DNA from: Tetraselmis striata
Taxonomy: Eukaryota; Chlorophyta; Chlorodendrophyceae; Chlorodendrales; Chlorodendraceae
Assembly (NCBI GenBank): GCA_006384855.1
Contig: VCJN01003100.1
Span: 62,001 to 126,000 of the forward strand
Length of the DNA: 64,000 nt
Reading direction: 5' to 3'
Of this stretch, positions 1-11,729 are shown one piece after another; position 1 is the first letter of the stretch, and each line of letters begins with the position of its first letter. The notes below the pieces were generated by a model, which saw only the letters and a program-made list of their open reading frames with translations, was not told the origin of the DNA and did not search any database. A program made the translations under genes and the position numbers.

Positions 1-1047
1 AGTGCCACTGCGCTGCTGCCGTTCACTGCCAGCCAGGTCGACCAGGTTGAGCGTGGCGCGCCTCGGTAGGGACATCCCACCGGTACCGTCAGGGATCCTG
101 GACTCGATGACGCAGCTCAGCACGGCATGGCTGCGGCTGGAGGCCTCGTTTCTGGCGGTGCCGGCGACGTTACGGTTGGCTAGGCCGTTGGCCACCAGCT
201 CCATGGCACCACGCAGGCCAGCAATCTCCCGCTCTTCCGCGCCCTCTACGTGCACGGCGGCGGCATCGGCGCCAGCGCCGTCGACCCGGCGTATCGGAAG
301 GTTGGAGCGACGGCTGAGCAGGTCGGTGATGATCTCGTTGTATATTTCGTACAAGCTTGCCCGGACCGTGAAGCGAGCACCGGGCTGCTCTGCGCACAGC
401 TCCTCAATGCGCGAGAAGAGGTACTCAAAGACGCGCGGCGTGAGGCCGGCGGATGATGACAACGCCTCGCCGTCCTCGCCGACCGTCGCTTCGGTGGCGG
501 GTGGACTCGGCGTGGCAGTGCGGGGTGCTGAACCGCCGCCCTTTCGGCTCGATGAAGAGTTCTTCCGCCGACCCAACGATAGCCGTCGGCGGAGGCGCTC
601 GGCGGCGCTGATGGGGGAGCGTGGTGTCGTCGATGGCGAGTGGCCGGGGAAGTCGCCCAGCATGGTGTGGGTCTTCCCACTCCCCGTGGAGCCGTACGCC
701 ATCACTGTGCTGTTGAAGCCGGCAAGGCAGTTCTCCACCAGCGGCTTCCCTACGCAGCTGAACACGTCCTCCTGCCCGCGCTCGGGTCCCAGCAGGGCAT
801 CAAACTCGTACATCCGGTCCATCGAGGGTGACATCGTCACCTTTCGCGAGTCGGCGGCTGCCGATCGCACCGGTGAGGGTTGGCGCAGCAGGATCACCGG
901 CTTGGGGTCGCGCAGCGCAAGCGCGCTCGCCGATCCGTCCAGGTTTGGTCGCACGCGCACCACCACCTTCACGTTGTTGGTGTCGCTGCGAGGCGTCGCA
1001 GCCGGCGGGTCATCGGCCTGTCCTGCTACTCCTCCAGCGGTGCACAT
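1..1047 (-). CDS. Kinesin motor domain, KIN-12/KIF15-like, 5' part (runs off the left edge)
   Basis: Microtubule motor ATPase. The frame is open without introns for 349 codons from the only in-frame Met (1047) after tandem upstream stops near 1172-1177. Motifs in order: NNVKVVVRVRPN opens the motor core, P-loop GSTGSGKT (res. 119-126), GLTPRVFEY (201-209), SLYEIYNEIITDLL, switch I NEASSRSH (300-307), CVIESR, and switch II VDLAGSERQQ (336-345). The CVIESR and DLAGSERQ wording resembles KIN-12 (phragmoplast-type) and KIF15 kinesins; that assignment is inference. About 71 Ser/Arg/Pro-rich residues separate the P-loop helix from GLTPRVF, much longer than usual, so loop L5 is expanded. The neck and stalk lie beyond the window. 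An upstream exon cannot be excluded. The family call is secure, the subfamily moderate. Confidence 0.92.
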   Translation of the reverse strand, partial: MCTAGGVAGQADDPPAATPRSDTNNVKVVVRVRPNLDGSASALALRDPKPVILLRQPSPVRSAAADSRKVTMSPSMDRMYEFDALLGPERGQEDVFSCVGKPLVENCLAGFNSTVMAYGSTGSGKTHTMLGDFPGHSPSTTPRSPISAAERLRRRLSLGRRKNSSSSRKGGGSAPRTATPSPPATEATVGEDGEALSSSAGLTPRVFEYLFSRIEELCAEQPGARFTVRASLYEIYNEIITDLLSRRSNLPIRRVDGAGADAAAVHVEGAEEREIAGLRGAMELVANGLANRNVAGTARNEASSRSHAVLSCVIESRIPDGTGGMSLPRRATLNLVDLAGSERQQRSGT

Positions 1048-3359
1048 CTCGGTGGGGGCGAAGATCCGCTGGGTGCTCGCGTCACAGCACGCTGCGCTCG
1101 TATGTGGGCTGGTTAACTCGGCAATTGAAAACTGGCCGCGTCCGTACACTGAGGTTAGGGGACTCGATTAACTGCGCATTTATCAATCTTGCTTGCCAAG
1201 AAGCGTTGCCCTTACAGTATCTGTCGGCGGTTCGGGACGAGAGACGAGGCCAGAGTTTTACTACAAGCAAGTGGCGAGTTTATGCCAGACAGTCCGAAGC
1301 AGAGGGCACGGGGGTTTGAACGATAGTTGCGGTGTGCAGATGGGCGACGAGGGCCGCGGGTGGGGCAGTCGGTCCTGCTTTCGGCAGGCAGTTCGCTAAA
1401 CACGAGTCGGCCAGCGGGCACAGCCGTCCGTCCCATATATCCCCAATAATAAGCATATAGGTATATGATGCGGCGTTTCGCGGGTCTTCTATATGCCTGT
1501 ACGGTGAACGGTAGGTTACCAGGAGGCGGTGCGGTACCGCACCAGGTATCCCGTACCTCATACCGGCACTCTTGCCGTGAATTACGGCAGAAGCGCGGGT
1601 TACAGCAAATCCACCGCTAAATGCAGTAACTAGAGGATGACAGGAACACCCGCGGCCCGCGTGCCGCCCGCGATGACGACTCCATCATAAATATGGTCGC
1701 TATACTCGTACGAACTCGTACGAACCAGGCCGGTGCCAGGCCAGTCGTACAGATGCCGTAGCGACTACTCGTAGTGCTGTAGCCCTGCTGTAGCGCACTT
1801 TACAATATGCGGTCGCTATATAAATAATAAATAATCGATTACACATGGGTTGCCAGGGATTAGCCTAAAATACCGGTAGTCGCTAAAAGCCGCGAGCTTC
1901 AAGACAGCGGCGGCGGCCCGCAACAAACCATATCAAGCATCAGTAGCGACAGGTACGACGAGCTCATCGCCATCGAATAAGCGCGCAAGCAGCCGCTAAG
2001 GATTGCTGGTATAGACACCAGGTAGCGATCCTTAATAGGCATTAGTCACCCTCACTTAATCCTGGCAGTATAAAGCAGCCGTTTCCACACGTCATCACCT
2101 TTCAGTTTCATTGCCATCACGCAGTTTCTATCACGTTTCACGCAGTTGCTATCACCTAGTTTCATTGCCATCACGCAGAGGCACACTCTTCATCGGCGCC
2201 GGCTATGTTTCATACCTTTATCACCTTCTACATCATCCTCGGGCCGCTGGCGCGCTCATCATCGACATTGCTGGATGCCGTCAGTGTCAGCTTCAGTATC
2301 ATCCTGCGGCGGCGCGCCCTTCATTGACGCTGCAGAGCATCACTCACTTCAGCTTATCATCAGCTCCGTATCGCCCTTCATCGCTGCCGCTTTACGCCTG
2401 CCTTTGTTTGTTGCTTCATCATCATCATGTGCGGCGCTCTCTTCGCCGGCGTAGCAGTACGTCCTCATCAACAGTTGTAGGGTTCCTCATCGCCGGTTTT
2501 GGCTCCATCTCATCATGCGGTAATGCATTATCCATTGGCGTTGCTGCTCGCCCTCGTCTGTGGCTCTGCCTCACCATGCCGTAGCACGTTCTCCATCAGC
2601 GCTGCTAGTCATCAGTGCCATCTCCGGCATACATTTAGCTTCATCATGGAGACTCGAGCCAATACGTGGAACGTCATCATGGTCGTCCCTGCCAGTAAGC
2701 AGTTCTCTTCGGAACCGCCTCTCTTCCATGTGTTGGTTTGTGGGGGAGGAGGGGGGGGGGGAGGGGGGGGGGGGGGGGGGCAGGTATGCTTGCCCTAAGC
2801 TTGCCCTGCTTCCAAACCCTAAACATGCTTCCTTCATGGCAAGGTCATCTCATCACGACGCTCCACTTTCCAGGCATTGTGACGCCTATTAGTGTTCGCT
2901 TAGAGCAGTCTTAGTGCTAGAAAGTCTCACCACATTCGTCAGTAGCGGATTGTAGATACGACTACGAGTAGCCCTACCACACCAGCCGGCCACTCCGGCC
3001 GGTGACGGGCTACCAGCACAAACTCGACAGTAACTCTTCACAAACTTAGCACCAGATATTCGCATCAATAGGAGAGGCCTGCGACAGCTTCCACTGCAAG
3101 CACTGCTTTTCTCTCACAGGGTGCATGATGGCGAGCTGGCACACGAGGAGACGCTGTTGCTACAACATTAACACAGCCTCGCCGCGGAAGGGGCGCAACG
3201 GTCTGTTTACCGCGCGACCCTACAACCCGTGTCTATATATCACTACTTGAATATTAGGAATGGCATGCGCCCTTCGTGTCTCAGAAACCCGGCACCCCAT
3301 CCGCTCGTCGCATTCTTGAGGCTTGGCCATGAGCGTGAGCTCCATGGTGGGGACCTCCT
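1048..3359. other. Intergenic region between the kinesin 5' end and the pseudokinase 3' end
   Basis: No supported gene. It probably includes the kinesin promoter and the 3' UTR of the minus-strand kinase gene. At about 2090-2640 there is a degenerate, low-complexity stretch in which TTTCATTGCCATCACGCAG recurs. A G-run tract lies at about 2744-2780. Open frames across 2111-2892 are Ser/His/Arg-rich by composition and overlap in several frames, so they are not called. Confidence 0.5.
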
Positions 3360-4983
3360 CTAGTTGGCGGTGCGGTGCGCCAGCATGTCCCGCGATGGCT
3401 GTGTCGGGCTCGTGATGGAGCGCTCCGTGAGCAGGAGCCGGAAGGCGTCGAGCACCAAGCTCTACGCGCAGCGCACCAAGAGGGGGGGGGGGGGGGGGGG
3501 GGGGGATCAGCAGGCACATCGACAGGCAAATCCAACATAGGAGGTCCGCATCAAGCACCGAGCAAGGTATCAAGACCAGATCCATCGGTCGGATCAAGAT
3601 CGCGCCATGGCCTCGATCTTTCGCAGCGCCGCCAAAGGGTCATGAACCGTGATCTTTGGGTATGGAATCAAACTAGGCGGGATGCATCAAGAATCGTGTA
3701 TCGTTATCGACCGCGCACCGCTCGCTCATCTGCTCATTGCCCGAACGCCACCAGTACCTGTTACACGTAGTACTGACGTGCGGCCACATTGCGCTTGGGT
3801 GCCTCTGCCGATGCCCGATACTGTCCGCAGCAATCCCCAATGATGGGAGACGCGGAGCAGGCACATGCGCGCGAGAACGAGCTGCCCGCGGGCCTTTCCG
3901 CGGCCTGCCTCAGAGCGTTAAACGCGCGCACCCACCGGCCCGCGGGTGTGTAAAATGGGTTGGGTAGGCTCTCTAACGCAACGTGGCGGCTCCTGGTGGC
4001 TTTGGTGAGCAGGTGCATGATGCCAGCATAGAGTAACGGCACAGATTCGCCAGAGTCCTTGCTCCAAGTGTACTTCCTTTTCTCAACGTTCTCTAGAAAA
4101 CGAGCACGCGCGCCGCAATCACACGAGGACCACATGGGGCAAGTACATGGCGGTATTTGTGTACCATTGGTCAATATTCAGCAGTGAAAGGCTTGCCACG
4201 CCGGGAACAAAGCACCCGCCCCCAGGCCCCTCCCCGTGCCGGCACTAGTGCGCAGAACCAAGTATCAAACTTGCCCGAGGTTACTTGATGCATGGCCCGA
4301 TGCATGGGCCGGTCGGATGATGCGTCGATCCATGCACCCCGAGACGCATGATGCTGGAACCCAGAGAGGAAGAAACTCGACCGTTAGCCCGCCAGCCTTA
4401 AAGGTGACCGAGAACACCGGGCAGCAGTGCGCACCTGCAGCTGAAACATCGCCACGGGCTCGAGCTTGGTGCGCCGCGTGTGGCGCCGCTCGCAGCAGGC
4501 CAGCGCAAACTCGACCAGCCCCTGCGCCACCGCCGGGGGCCACTCCCCCGCGCTCGGGTCCAGCACATCCTCCAGCATGTCCTGCGCACCCAGCAGCGGC
4601 TGGGTCAGTCCTATCACCACCCCCAATATTTTCAAAGAAACGCGAGCTTTTCAATTGACTGGAGTTTTTCCATTAATAATTTGCCCCTTGCTGATGGCAA
4701 TGTGGGGTATTCTCAAAACCCTAATTGTTCTAGGGTTTCATTTCGGGAGGGTCGAATTCATATCAGTACAGTACAGTAGGGCTGCTGTCCTCCCAAAATG
4801 ATACCCTATGAATAACAGGGTTTGGAGGAAGTATTGAAATTCACCCGCCCCTAAAAGCACACGCAAGTTATCTTTCTCCGCGACCAGCATCTCGATACGT
4901 ACCCGACAAGCATCTCAGCACATGGAAAAACTTCATTCGCATTCAGAACATGGAATTTCTTTGACAAACAAAAATAAAGTGGG

Positions 4984-5014
<31 letters not shown>

Positions 5015-6776
5015 CTGTGCCACTCGAAGCGGAACCCGCCTCGTACGAGGCTTGGCGGTGCCGACCCACCTGGCGGTACGCCTCCTTCACGACCACCACG
5101 ATCCCCTTGGCTGGCAGCGCGGTGAGCAGCTTCAGCAGGACCACGCCGAGCGCGTAGACGTCGGCGGGCGGAGTGAACTGTCCACGCTGGTTACGCAGCC
5201 AACCGCACCAAAGCAGTCGGTCAGTCGCAAAGACAGCGGCGAGGGGTAGTGTCATGCCAGAGAAGTGATAACGAGTACGGCTTCAGACATTCACAAGAGC
5301 GAAGTGTCAGCTACTGACGAAATGCGCGCAGCGATAGCTACTACCTTCAGCAAGTAAGTGGATACGCTGGTGAAAAATACTGATTGGTTTCGTAGAAATG
5401 AGCAGAAATATCCGTGTGATATTTGTGGTATATTCTGACATGACTTGAGACAACTATTATATTGTTATCCCTTCGCCGCCCCCGCCGGGGGGGGGGGGGG
5501 GGGGGGGGGGGATTTTAAATGACAGCATCCCACACCCAAAGTGTGGTTAACGGTCCTATGGTCGAGACTGACACGGGAAGGATCTCGACCTCGGTGTTAC
5601 CTTGTGGTACTGCGGGTCCAGATACGCTGGTTCGTTGCCCAGCGGCAGCACATCCCGGTCATGGGGGCTGGGCCCCCGCAGTTGCGCCGGCCCGGCGACC
5701 TCGGTGTCCTTGTCCGCCACGGTCAGGCTCGCCTGCCGGCGACACAAAATGGCAGTGCCGTAGGGCAAACGTAAGTTGACAGGGCGTAGGACCATCTACG
5801 TATGCGGAAGTCCCAATTTGCACTAGCGACCGAGGCTCCAGGCGAATGCAAAGAGGCGTCCCTGGCATGGATGAGAAGAATCCAATTTCAAGCTTCTCAT
5901 TTCGGCACAGACATATTCGGACGGCCCAAAGTGATAATAGCCAAAGTGTCGGGGGTGGCGGTATAGCTGTTGTGATGGCGGCGACAGTGGTGGGTGGAGG
6001 CCCATATAATCCCGATCATCGGATTATACAGATAAGAAAGACAGCGACTGTGGTGACAATAGCAGCGCAGTGACGCGATAACAGTAACACCAAGAGTAAG
6101 AACCTGCCCTGCCAGCCAGATGTCACTTGTAAACGTCGAAACAATACCTAGGTAGCCGAACTATGACCGGTGTTGTTATGGGTGCGTTCCAGCCCGATTC
6201 GAGACGTGTGATATGGGTCCCGATAGGTTCGTCGGCACCCGTAGTGTCGTTGGTGAGGAGCTGCTCCGGGTGGCGCAGACTCACCGGCAGCAGGCCGGAG
6301 TCGACGAGGCAGGCGTGGAAGCCGCTGGACAGCCCGACGCTGGCGGGGTTGATGCTCCCGTGCACCAGCGGCTCGCCAAAGCGGGTGTGCAGGTGGTGCA
6401 GGCCGGCCACCATGTCGTACGCGATAACCAAGCGGGCGCGCCACGGCAGCACGAGGAAGCAGCGCGGATCTGGCGAGTCCCTCTCGGGCAAGGGCTCTGC
6501 CGCGGCAAGGGCGTCCTGGTGGGGCAAAAGCCCGGGGGGGGGGGGGGGGGGGGGGGGAATTTAATACAAAGGAATGCCATCACATTAATGCATTGGCCAC
6601 ACGGGCAAAAACAAATACTAGTCGTTACTGCAAACTGTGCCGCGCCATCGGGTCTCTGCTACATTCCGGGTGTATTAATTCTGGTGCTGGATTTCCAGCC
6701 AGATTTATGTGAAGCTAATGTATTATGTGAAGCTAAAGCCCTAAACCATGTAAACCCCTTGTTGCCCGCCCGCCCG

Positions 6777-6807
<31 letters not shown>

Positions 6808-9800
6808 CACCACCACCACCACCTACCGCCGGCCATACTTTCCTGCCCGGTTTCGTGCATGGCGTATTTTATCACCTGACCTAGCTTTCTCGCCCAGGCA
6901 GCTGGCCATATCAAGTTAGGTCAAAGCGGTACGTTGTGGACAATCCGGAATCTGCTGCAGGCGGGGCAGGAAAGTACGGCTGAAGGGGAGGAGATCAGAC
7001 ACACGGACCGCATCAACTACACACCTTTTCTCCATTGCAGCGAACCCAAAGTGAACCTCCTGTATGAGCCTTATTTGGGGGTTGCATATCATGTAAAGAA
7101 AGGGCACATGGCCATAATTCAGCTACATGTTTTGTCACGTTTGACAGGCTGAGTAGGTTCGAAGTTGTGGTGTTTGCATTTAGATGTCACCTGACAAAAG
7201 TATACGTACCATGACTCGCACGGGTGACACGAGTGTGCCTCTGCTTTGTGCAGTATGTTGGGGGAAGGGAGTATTGGGGTGGGGGGGGGGGGCACGTGAC
7301 GGCCCGCACTCCGCACCTCCAGGGAGCACAGTTTAGCGGCGGGAAGCACGATGGCCTCGCGGTCCGGGGCAAGGCACAGCGCCATGGGGGTGAGGACGTT
7401 CGGGTGGGGCTGGTCCCGCAGGAGCGTGGACACGCGCAGGATCTGCCTCTGCCGTGTCCCGCAGCAATGACACAGCCGGCGATGTCAGGCCATTTTGTGA
7501 CAAAGGAAATGAAGTGTCGCAGAAATAATAATACCATGTTCTAAAGCAGCAGCTCAGAAGCCCCGTAAGATGTGTTAGTGGAAATGTATTCGGACAGTAA
7601 GTGTAGTTGTAAGTACATTGCGTAAATACATTATACTTTTGGTGTTTATATTTGTGTTTATATCTACGGGTGCGGACGCACCTACAGGGACCCCGGTTTA
7701 TGAAGAGCCTCAAATAGGGCTTGCGTGCAACCTATAGGACCATTCAGAATAGTTCCGCTGTAGTTTTGTCTGCATACGAACTCAGCAGGCAGGGCAGGGT
7801 AGGGCAGGGCAGGTTCTCATCCGCAGTGTTCGTATTACCGCGCCGGCACCCGTATGTATATCTACAACTATATTCACTGACATATGCGTTTTCACGATTC
7901 CCATGGGGAGGAGGGGGAGGGGACGCTACAGGGAACCACAAGCGCGGTGTGACAATCATGTGAATGCTGCTGACAATGCCTTGCGTTCCTTTTATCATGA
8001 AGGCTAGCAAAGTATGGGGGCGTCATGGATTGGCAATGGGGCACCTACCTTGACCGACGACTTCAGCTCATGCACCGCCACCCTCTGCCCGCACAGGAGC
8101 CCGTGCAGGATGGTGCCTGTCTCGGTGCCGGTGTGCAGCATCCAGGGGGCGGTCATCCCGCACGGCTGCAACTCCGACAGCAACGCCTTTGCCAGCGGGC
8201 TGCCTGCTACCGCCTGCAGCGGTCGGTCCCGCCGCCACGCCTCCGCGCGCGCCTTCCCGAGGAGGCCCTTCGCCAGCGACTTCTTCAGCGACTGCGTCAC
8301 CTCCTTCAGCGACGGCCGGCTGCTGGCGGGGCCGGCGTCCTTTTCGCGCTGGCTGCCCTCCGGCGCGACCGCCTCCTCCTCCTCCTCCTCTTCCTGCTCA
8401 GCGGCTCCAGGACCCTGGTCGTCGCTATCGTCATCCCTCTCCGACTCGGCCGTGATCTCCGACGTACCGACCTCCCACGACAGCCGGCGCGCCGCGACCG
8501 CCGCCTGCGGGACAGCCTCCTCCTCCGGCTGCGCCGGGGCCGCTGGCTCGGGCACATCCGTCAGGCTGCTGCTCCGAGTGCTCGCCTTGGCCATCAGCTG
8601 CGAAAACTCCAGCGTCCAGGGCGCGGGCGTCGCCCCGAGGGCCGGGTTGGTGCCCACCTGGGACGCAGGAACACAGGACATCAGACACAGGGGGTCCGCT
8701 TCTACGCTGCCAGCCGCAAGCCTCGGACTGCTGGTTCTTCTCGGAGGTCAGCAGGCAGCGATGTGTCAGTGCGTTCGATGACCCACAGCTACGGTTTAAC
8801 GACTGCGGATGCCCACGCGATCATATGAACACTGTGAATAAGAACCCGCCCTGCCTGCTACAGGTTAAATATAGACGACAGTATGCCCGCAAGCTTACCG
8901 ATCCCTCTCATAGGTTGCATGCAAGGCCACCCTGAGGCTTGTTACAAGGATAATCATAGTTGCGTTGGCATCCTTTAATGTCTAAAGACCGATGCGTGTG
9001 ACAACATGGAAGAATACGATCCAGACTGAGCCCACGATCTGATGTTGATCAGCCTGCTGGATCCGCCATCAAAACTTGGTGCAGATCCTTTAGTAAGAGT
9101 AGAAAGCTATCAGCGTCACGGGCCCCGAGCGTGTGGCAAAGCGGCAAAGGCGGGCAGAGCGGCGCACCTCCGCCAGCGCCGCCATCCGCAGGGCGCAGAC
9201 CGCGGCGGCGGTCATCTGCTGGCGCGTGGCGTACTGCGCGGTGCTCTGCAGCTCCAGGCCGTCCATCTCGTCCGCCGTCAGTTGCAGGAAGGGGGCCAGC
9301 CCGAACAGCACCGCGGAGATGGGGTGCCGCTCCACGGAAGCCTGCGCAGGGAATGCCGCCGTCAGAGGGGCAAAGGGGGGGGGGAGGGGGGGGGTGAGGG
9401 GGACCGGGGGGGGGGGGGGGGGGGGGGGCTCTCACGAGCGCATCTTCGCCCCCCGCACGCTCCAGCAGCTTGCGCAGATGGGCATCCAGGCAGGCGAAGC
9501 CCGGGGTGCAGGCAGAGCCGAGGTCGCGCTGCGCGGGGTGGCCGCCGGCTGGGGCGGCGGGGCCGCTGCCGAGCTTGTAGCTCCGGTGCAGCGCGGGGTG
9601 GCCGGCCTGCCAGTTCGGCGAGTCGCCGCCGCGCTCCGAGGACGCTGTGTCGCCCCGCTCGGGCGTGACTTCTCTGTCCCCAGTGTCGTGCGTCTGCAAG
9701 GGTAAAACGGGCGCACATTCAGCCGCAGGAGACTTGACGCACGAGAGATTACAGCTCACAAGCACGGTGTGTTGAACAAGTGGGGCTGGGGAAGAGGCAC

Positions 9801-10670
9801 GGTGGCAAGGTGCGCCATGAATAACAGAGACACTGCAAACGGGCTTGTTTAGACAGGGGGGGGGGGGGGGGGGGGGTGAGGGGATCAAGGAGTTGGTTGA
9901 GAGAGAGGGGGGGGGGGGGGGGTGGTCACCGCTGTTGGAGCGGGCGGGTCCCGCAGCTCCCAGGATGTGCGGTCCACATCCACAATGACCTGCGCCACCT
10001 CCTCCCAGGTAAGAACGTGGTGCGCGGGGGTGTCCATCGTGCGCGGCGCCGTTGAGCTTCGAGGCGGCAGGCGCATGGACCTGGCCGCAAGACGGGGGGC
10101 ATTGTCAGCCGCAGAGAAGCCACCGGGAGTGCTGGCTACAGGTACCCGGGTGACAGCACACCAGGGCCATGCCAGCAGACGAACTCTCCAAGAATGAAAC
10201 GGGATGAGCAGGACTGCTCCCTGTGTTCATTTGAAGACGTGCGTGATGGGAGCCCAGTTTGTGTGGCACGCTCACCTCTCTTGTCCCACCAGCTCCCTCA
10301 GCGCCAAGCTTGGCAGAAACGGGGTGTGCCTGCGCGCCATGCCGTGCGCCGCACGTGCAACAGGCTCAGCGTACAGAAGCACAGTGCATCCCAAGTGGAT
10401 GTGATGGATGTTTCGATGCCTCTGTGAACCCTCCCACCCCCCCCCACCCCCCCCCCAAAAAAGCGAGGGGGTTGAAAGGGGGGAGAGGGAGGGCGAAGCA
10501 GAGTTTGGGGGGGGGGGGGGGGGGGGGGCGCACCTGCGTCGGCGGCGGGCGTTCCGTAGGTGCGCCCGCAGCACGCAACATACCAACGTGGCTGCCAGGA
10601 TGACCCCCGCCACCGCCACCGTCGCCAGCAGCAGCGTGTACAGCCGCGTGGCGCCAAGAACGACCGCCAT
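3360..10670 (-). CDS. Membrane-anchored receptor-like pseudokinase, 11 exons, 729 aa
   Basis: Exons (minus): 10670-10534, 10080-9930, 9693-9436, 9341-9168, 8657-8049, 7448-7317, 6515-6285, 5732-5601, 5186-5070, 4581-4435, 3461-3360; 2190 nt, no internal stop. Intron 1 is phase 2, all others phase 0. A short N-terminus is followed by one membrane helix (about res. 9-34) and an Arg cluster, then a cytoplasmic linker with an acidic Glu stretch. A kinase-like domain covers about res. 415-697. Degenerate sites: Gly loop GTETGT; VAVK Lys is His (RVAVHEL); no clear alpha-C Glu; HRDLKxxN reads HGSINPAS; DFG reads DSG. Retained structural motifs are GNEPAYLDPQY, DVYALGVVLLKLL and a C-lobe DPSAGEWP resembling plant RLCK/U-box kinases. 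Phosphotransfer is therefore unlikely; a scaffold or receptor role is inference. The exon 6 start could be 7442, and ectodomain exons upstream are not excluded. Confidence 0.85.
7668..7851. mobile_element. Intronic MITE copy A (GGGTGCCG-type TIRs)
   Basis: Lies inside a pseudokinase intron. The left end GGGTGCGGACGCACC and the right end CGCGCCGGCACCC form imperfect terminal inverted repeats. The interior has GGGCTTGCGTGCAACCTATA and a purine-rich GGCAGGGCAGG segment, both recurring in related copies at 8.8, 29.3, 31.6 and 32.2 kb. Confidence 0.6.
8826..8990. mobile_element. Intronic MITE copy B, degenerate
   Basis: Pseudokinase intron 4. Read on the minus strand it carries GGCCTTGCATGCAACCTAT and AACAAGCCTCAGGG, shared with the other copies. 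The ends are eroded and the boundaries approximate. Confidence 0.4.
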
Positions 10671-11715
10671 GCCGCCCCCTCGCACTGGAGCCCGGCCCTG
10701 GAGCCCGGCACACCGATAGCAGAGGGTCTCAGAGCGCTGTCGTAAGCAACAGTAGAGCGCCCCCCCCCCCCCCCCCCTCTCGGTAGTCTGCCTCGCAAAG
10801 CCTATCGTCACCGCGCCGCCCGTTATTTCCCGATTTCTTTTATTCAGCATACGTGAGAAATTTTCAATCCCCCCTGCCTGGTAGGTGGCGACCATTTATC
10901 TAGGTGTGCATGCCGGCAGCGGCCAGGCTGGGGCGGGTACGGGCTGCCGACAGCGTAAGCGAGGCCGCGCCGCGGGAAGCTCCACCCACGCACCGAGCTT
11001 GGGCACGCCGCGCTCCCCTGGTCGTGTAAGCGCAGGCCGGGAACGCTCGCTCTTGTCGTGCTAGTATGCGGGACGGGGGTTTGAGTAGGAGTGCAACGGC
11101 AGCGTACCTAGGTACAGTCCTATTTGCGGCAGTACCAGTAGGTAGGTACCGACCGCTGCTGGGCCGTTCCGCCTCGCAGTGCGCTTGCTCCTGCCTGTGC
11201 CACCAGTACCACTACGGAGAAGCGGTCTACCTAGATTGGCGCAGAGCTGGGCAGCCCTTGCCTGGACTGACCCCGCCAACGGCAGGATCCCGCTTCAGAG
11301 GCTGTGTAGGGCCGTCGGCGTTGCGTTGTGTTGCCGCCGACACACAGCAAGCTCACCAGTCGTACTAGGGCAAGCCCTCGTTTACTAATCCTGCTCGCCC
11401 CCTGCTGCTTCACTTCGTGCCGTCGCCGCCGCAAGGTACAAAGCACGCGCTACGCGCCACACTACACCTGCCCACAAAAGTCTTGCCCCCCTTGTCAAGC
11501 ATCAATTGTACATTGACCCATTATGAGCCCTCACCTTCGTTTCCGGCCGCGCCCTTCCATGTGTCATACGTGAACACGACATATAAAAGCATGCGTGGGG
11601 GGAGCCCAAAGTGGCGTTTGTTGGGCTCTCGTTATTGTAAAAGCCATACGTGTGCGTGTCATTGGTCAGGGTTAGTAGTGAATTTGATAACCCAATGTCA
11701 CGCGGGTTTAGGGTT
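10671..11715. other. Upstream region of the pseudokinase gene
   Basis: No supported gene. The frame before the start codon stays open but is interrupted by a C-run at about 10760-10777. An additional 5' exon or a UTR is possible. At 11707-11729 lie a TTTAGGG, a TTTTAGGG and a degenerate TTTTATGG. Confidence 0.4.
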
Positions 11716-11729
11716 TTAGGGTTTTATGG
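11707..11729 (+). repeat. Short interstitial telomere-like sequence
   Basis: TTTAGGG, TTTTAGGG and TTTTATGG follow directly on one another. The plant/green-algal telomere unit is TTTAGGG and the Chlamydomonas unit TTTTAGGG. Only about three units are present, so chance or transposon-related origin is possible. Confidence 0.45.

Noticed and set aside
2-1171. 389-codon plus-strand open frame
   Set aside because: It is the antisense of the kinesin motor; the minus strand carries every kinesin motif in order.
2111-2892. Overlapping plus-strand open frames of 99-157 codons
   Set aside because: Low-complexity Ser/His/Arg composition, several frames open at once, no domain or splice support.
4716-4741. 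AAACCCTA / TAGGGTTT inverted pair as telomere repeat
   Set aside because: Single unit on each side of a short loop within a kinase intron; a small hairpin, not a telomeric array.
8014-8828. Plus-strand open frames of 255-267 codons
   Set aside because: Antisense of pseudokinase exon 5, which fits the kinase gene in phase and motif.
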